The position numbers were made by a program, and so were the translations under genes. 64,000 nt of DNA from JBNAGF01 sp049801055 (GTDB taxonomy: Bacteria > Pseudomonadota > Alphaproteobacteria > Rhodobacterales > Rhodobacteraceae). Location of the stretch: contig NZ_JBNAGF010000001.1 of the NCBI RefSeq assembly GCF_049801055.1, positions 434,001 through 498,000 on the forward strand, written 5' to 3'. Below the pieces are notes generated by a model that was not told the DNA's origin, made no database searches, and worked only from the letters and a program-made list of their open reading frames with translations. Shown here piece by piece: positions 60,709 through 64,000 of this stretch. Position 1 is the first letter of the stretch. Each line of letters starts with the position of its first letter.

Positions 60709-61134
60709 ATGGGATTTGAAAAAGGCAGATCGGCCGGGTTTCTGGCAAACCACATGGCCCGGCTCTTTGCCGCGGGCTTGGCTACGCGCATTGCGCCGCT
60801 TGGAATTGCACCCGCCCAATTCATGGTTCTGCTTGAGCTGTGGTCCGAGGACGGTCTGACCCAAAAAGAACTGGTGGAGCGCTTGAGTGTCGAGCAGGCC
60901 ACGATGGCAAACACGCTGGCTCGAATGGAGCGGGATGAGCTGATTGTGAGGCGCCCGAGCAAAACCGATAAACGGTCAAGAACCGTTTGGCTCACGGACC
61001 AGGCGCGGGGCCTCAAGGAACCAGCGACACGGGCGGCCGGGGCCCAGAACGATGTTGCCCTCAAAGGATTCGACGCGGAAGAGCGCGCTCTTTTTCTCAA
61101 CATGATGATCCGTGTGATCGGGAATATGTCATAG
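60709..61134 (+). CDS. MarR-family transcriptional regulator
   Basis: This 141-residue winged-helix regulator has the motif PAQFMVLLELWSEDGLTQKELVERLSVEQATMANTLARMERDELIVRRPSKTDKRSRTVWLTDQ, which is the MarR fold with a beta-wing. It is transcribed divergently from a small membrane protein gene, and the gap has two near-identical palindromes. The ligand is unknown. Confidence 0.85.
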   Translation: MGFEKGRSAGFLANHMARLFAAGLATRIAPLGIAPAQFMVLLELWSEDGLTQKELVERLSVEQATMANTLARMERDELIVRRPSKTDKRSRTVWLTDQARGLKEPATRAAGAQNDVALKGFDAEERALFLNMMIRVIGNMS

Positions 61135-61287
61135 CCAGCGCGCGTTAACCGAACGGTGTGGAAGGGACCTCGAATGAATAGGACCTGTCAGGGTTAACAA
61201 AGCCCCTCGCAGTCAGGGGCCGCATTGCCTATAAGGACCGGCAACTGCAATCTGAACCTATCGGGATCACACTCAGGAGTCGCTGCC

Positions 61288-62076
61288 ATGACCGGAGAAC
61301 TGTCACCCATCGACAAGGCCAAATTCGTGGCCGCCAAGCGTGCCGCCGACATGGTCGAGGACGGGATGCGCGTTGGGCTTGGCACGGGGTCAACCGCCGC
61401 TTGGCTGGTGCGGTGCCTCGGCGAAATGGTACGCGACGAAGGGCTCAAGATCCGTGGTGTGCCAACCTCGACGCGCACTGCAGAACTGGCGCGCGAAGTG
61501 GGCATCGAAGTGATCAGCCTCGACGAGGCAAAATGGCTCGACATCACCATTGACGGGGCTGATGAATTCGATGGTGAGCTGAACCTGATAAAGGGTGGTG
61601 GCGGAGCCTTGCTGCAGGAAAAAATCGTGGCGACGGCCAGCGATCAGATGGTTGTGATTGCCGATATCGGCAAAGAGGTCGAAACCCTTGGCACATTCCC
61701 ACTGCCGGTCGAGGTGATCCCTTTTGGCTGGCAGACCACGCAGGCGCTGATCGAGGAAACGCTGATCTCGATGGACGTTCTTGGTCGGCAGGCAACCCTT
61801 AGGATGAATGGCGATGCTCCCTTTGTGACCGACGAAGGCAACCATATCCTCGATCTGCATCTGGGACGTATCGGCAATGCCCGGCAACTGGCGATGGTAT
61901 TGAACCAGATGCCCGGCGTGGTCGAGAACGGGCTTTTCATCGACATTTGCGATACGGTGGTCATCGGATTTGGCGATGGCAAGGTCGAGATCCGGGATAT
62001 CAACGACGGCACTGTTCAGCACGACCGGTTGGATTTCGTGGAAAGCGACAACCTGTTCACCGACCTTGCCGACTGA
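61288..62076 (+). CDS. rpiA: Ribose-5-phosphate isomerase A
   Basis: This 262-residue enzyme interconverts ribose 5-phosphate and ribulose 5-phosphate. Conserved blocks are VGLGTGSTAAWLVRCLGE, DITIDGADEFDGELNLIKGGGGALLQEKIVA and NHILDLHLGRI. The ATG at 61288 follows AGGAG; the frame is open to 61225. It precedes gor and hflK in an order that looks conserved in Rhodobacterales. Confidence 0.96.
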   Translation: MTGELSPIDKAKFVAAKRAADMVEDGMRVGLGTGSTAAWLVRCLGEMVRDEGLKIRGVPTSTRTAELAREVGIEVISLDEAKWLDITIDGADEFDGELNLIKGGGGALLQEKIVATASDQMVVIADIGKEVETLGTFPLPVEVIPFGWQTTQALIEETLISMDVLGRQATLRMNGDAPFVTDEGNHILDLHLGRIGNARQLAMVLNQMPGVVENGLFIDICDTVVIGFGDGKVEIRDINDGTVQHDRLDFVESDNLFTDLAD

Positions 62077-62244
62077 GTTCCTTCCCGAAGTCGTGAAGCC
62101 TGCGCCAAGTGCTTTCAAATCCCCCGGCCAGTTCCTATGTGAGGGCTTCATGGCGTCGATCGAATTTGATAACGGCGCCGGCCAAAAACCATATCCGGCA
62201 GGTTCACCCGTGGCTTGCACGAGACTTCAGATGAGGCATAACTG

Positions 62245-63603
62245 ATGAGCTTTGATTACGATCTCTTTGTCATAGGCGGCGGTTCGGGTGGCGTGCGCGC
62301 GGCGCGCGTTGCGGCAGGCGAGACAGGGGCCAAGGTGGCTCTTGCCGAAGAAGACCGCTATGGCGGCACCTGCGTGATCCGCGGCTGTGTGCCGAAAAAG
62401 CTGATGGTTTTTGCTTCCGAATTTGCGCCGATGGTCGAAGATGCGCAGAGCTTTGGTTGGGACATCCAGCCGGGGTCCTTCGATTGGGGATCTTTCAAGG
62501 TAAAGCTTCACGCCGAGTTGGACCGACTGGAAGGCGTCTATCGCAACATTTTGAAAAACAATGGTGTCGAGAGTTTCGATCAGCGGGCCCGGATCGTCGA
62601 TCCGCATACGGTCGAGTTGGCGGACGGTACCCGAATGACTGCCCGACATATTCTGATCGCGACCGGTGGCCGCCCGGTCGTCCCGGATTTCCCGGGATCG
62701 GACCTGGCGATCACGTCCAATGACATTTTCCATCTCGAAACACTACCCGACAGCATCCTGATCGTTGGAGGCGGCTACATTGCCTGTGAATTCGCCGGGA
62801 TCCTCAACGGGCTGGGCGTGCAGGTCACGCAGTTCTATCGCGGCGCGCAGATCCTGCGAGGCTTTGACGACGAAGCGCGCGGGCTGGTCTGTGAAGAAAT
62901 GTGCCAGAACGGTATCGACGTGCATCTTGGAACCAACATCATTGAGATGAAGCGCGAAGGCGACAAGATACGCGTCAAAGCCACCAATGGCTCGGAAATG
63001 CTGGTGGATCAGGTGATGTATGCAACCGGGCGTGCGCCCAACGCAGATGAGCTTGGGCTGGAGGCGTTGGGCATCGAACGCGGTCGCAAGGGCGAGATTC
63101 TTGTTGATGAATACTCCCAGACCGGTGTGCCGTCCATTTATGCGATCGGGGATGTGACCGACCGGGTCAACCTGACCCCGGTTGCAATCCGCGAAGGCAT
63201 GGCCTTTGTCGACACTGTATTCCGCGGCAAGCCAACCCCGGTGGACCACGAGCTGATTCCGACGGCCATTTTCACACAGCCCGAAATGGGGACTGTTGGC
63301 CTGTCCGAGGAGGAAGCTGCTGAACAGGAATCGATCGAGATCTATGCCACTTCGTTCAAGCCGATGCAGCAGAGCTTTGCCGGGCGGTCGCAGCGGGTGC
63401 TGATGAAACTGATCGTCAGCAAGGCCACCCACAAGGTTCTTGGATGCCATATCGTGGCGCCCGGGGCGGGCGAGATGATACAGCTGGCCGGAATCGCGGT
63501 AAAAATGGGCGCGACAAAGGAAGATTTCGATCGCACGGTGGCGGTTCATCCGACAATGTCGGAAGAATTGGTCACCATGCGGCAACCTGTTCGCTCGGCT
63601 TGA
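62245..63603 (+). CDS. gor: Glutathione-disulfide reductase
   Basis: This 452-residue FAD-dependent reductase has the redox cysteine pair Cys43/Cys48 in YGGTCVIRGCVPKKLM, the N-terminal FAD site DLFVIGGGSGGVRAARVA, and the NAD(P)H-binding ILIVGGGYIACEFAGIL. The C-terminal catalytic His-Glu segment is TVAVHPTMSEELV. The length and motifs are standard. It lies 168 bases after rpiA; no other coding region was seen in that gap. Confidence 0.95.
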   Translation: MSFDYDLFVIGGGSGGVRAARVAAGETGAKVALAEEDRYGGTCVIRGCVPKKLMVFASEFAPMVEDAQSFGWDIQPGSFDWGSFKVKLHAELDRLEGVYRNILKNNGVESFDQRARIVDPHTVELADGTRMTARHILIATGGRPVVPDFPGSDLAITSNDIFHLETLPDSILIVGGGYIACEFAGILNGLGVQVTQFYRGAQILRGFDDEARGLVCEEMCQNGIDVHLGTNIIEMKREGDKIRVKATNGSEMLVDQVMYATGRAPNADELGLEALGIERGRKGEILVDEYSQTGVPSIYAIGDVTDRVNLTPVAIREGMAFVDTVFRGKPTPVDHELIPTAIFTQPEMGTVGLSEEEAAEQESIEIYATSFKPMQQSFAGRSQRVLMKLIVSKATHKVLGCHIVAPGAGEMIQLAGIAVKMGATKEDFDRTVAVHPTMSEELVTMRQPVRSA

Positions 63604-63703
63604 TTTGCAGACGGGCGCACACAGGTTACAACTGAGGCCGCATGCAGCGGTGCAAAACCACGACGGTCGCATGACGCGGCGCAAAACAAGGGATTGAATA
63701 CAT

Positions 63704-64000
63704 ATGGCGGGCAACAGCGGTGGCCCCTGGGGGGGCGGAGGCTCTTCCGGTGGCGGCGGAGGAAACCGGGACAACAACGGCGGTGGAGGGCAGCGTCCTC
63801 CCGAAGGCGATGGCCCGCAGATCCCCGAGATCGATGACCTGGTCAAGAAAGGTCAGGAACAACTGCGCGTGCTGATGGGCGGACGTGGCGATCAGGGGCG
63901 TGGCGGTTCGGGTGGCTCTGGTGGCCGGGGCGGCCCCGGTTTCTCGCGCGGAACGGTCGGGCTTGGCATTGTCGCCGCTGTCATTCTCTGGGGCGTGGCC
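63704..64000 (+). CDS. hflK: FtsH protease modulator HflK (partial, N-terminus)
   Basis: From an ATG at 63704 the frame stays open to the end of the window (99 codons). It begins with a Gly/Ser/Asn-rich stretch (MAGNSGGPWGGGGSSG), then PQIPEIDDLVKKGQEQLRVLMGG, a second Gly-rich segment and the start of a membrane helix (TVGLGIVAAVILWGVA). This is the usual N-terminus of HflK, a membrane-anchored SPFH protein that regulates FtsH. The rest lies outside the window. Confidence 0.85.
   Translation, partial: MAGNSGGPWGGGGSSGGGGGNRDNNGGGGQRPPEGDGPQIPEIDDLVKKGQEQLRVLMGGRGDQGRGGSGGSGGRGGPGFSRGTVGLGIVAAVILWGVA

Noticed and set aside
1..64000. CRISPR arrays, tRNA or rRNA genes, insertion sequences or prophage
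   Set aside because: No regularly spaced repeats, no tRNA-like cloverleaf with a CCA-adjacent acceptor stem, no transposase frames and no phage proteins were seen in the gaps or frames.

Overview
The window reads as ordinary high-GC alphaproteobacterial chromosome, most likely a marine Rhodobacterales species of the Roseobacter group. I infer this from the complete sox thiosulfate-oxidation cluster, the NDUFA12-mlaD-DUF2155-aat-accC-accB gene order, and several small families typical of the group. Nearly all of the sequence is coding. No stretch longer than about 300 bases lacks a gene, and I saw no rRNA, tRNA, CRISPR array, insertion sequence or phage gene. Intact genes are separated by short gaps, and the notable ones are listed as sites.

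Layout. 1-2.1 kb: zinc uptake (znuC partial, zur, znuA) with two Zur-box-like sites between the divergent units. 2.1-4.2 kb: a Tat-exported PhoX-type phosphatase. 4.2-16.4 kb: the Sox system. It comprises a SoxT-like transporter, soxR and soxS leftward, then soxV-W-X-Y-Z-A-B-C-D-E-F rightward. Four copies of one inverted repeat (AATTCAC-N4-GTGAATT type) precede soxV, soxX, soxB and soxC and look like SoxR operators. 16.5-25 kb: housekeeping genes (GlxA-type regulator, clpP, clpX, a RidA protein, NDUFA12, mlaD, DUF2155, aat, accC, accB, a PAS-LuxR regulator). 25.2-27.2 kb: a divergent TetR / metallo-beta-lactamase-fold pair in which each gene is broken by one in-frame stop. 27.3-28.9 kb: a malonyl-CoA synthetase-like ligase.

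29.0-42.0 kb is the most unusual part: a leftward, apparently single operon for a ribosomally made peptide of the TOMM (thiazole/oxazole-modified microcin) class. In transcription order it holds an S53 (sedolisin) protease, a 1759-residue Ser/Thr kinase-ATPase-GAF-nucleotidyl cyclase fusion, a 79-residue precursor with a nitrile-hydratase-like leader ending in Cys-Cys, a fused leader-binding/YcaO cyclodehydratase, a SagB-type dehydrogenase, an FAD amine oxidase and an Fe(II)/2-oxoglutarate oxygenase. A strong hairpin plus T-run sits exactly between the precursor and the ycaO start codon. It probably sets a high precursor-to-enzyme ratio. No dedicated exporter or immunity gene is visible.

42-64 kb: an isoaspartyl-methyltransferase-like gene with a TolC-type porin, an acidic PopZ-like protein, cobQ, a small conserved protein, efp, a permease-only ABC protein with a periplasmic adaptor, ygfZ, a glycosyltransferase, purA, DUF2842, a large acidic protein, thiamine pyrophosphokinase, an EamA transporter, L-serine dehydratase, a GST-like protein, a membrane protein divergent from a MarR regulator with two palindromic operators, rpiA, gor and the start of hflK. 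All functions are assigned by reading motifs and recalled family knowledge. No database search was run.
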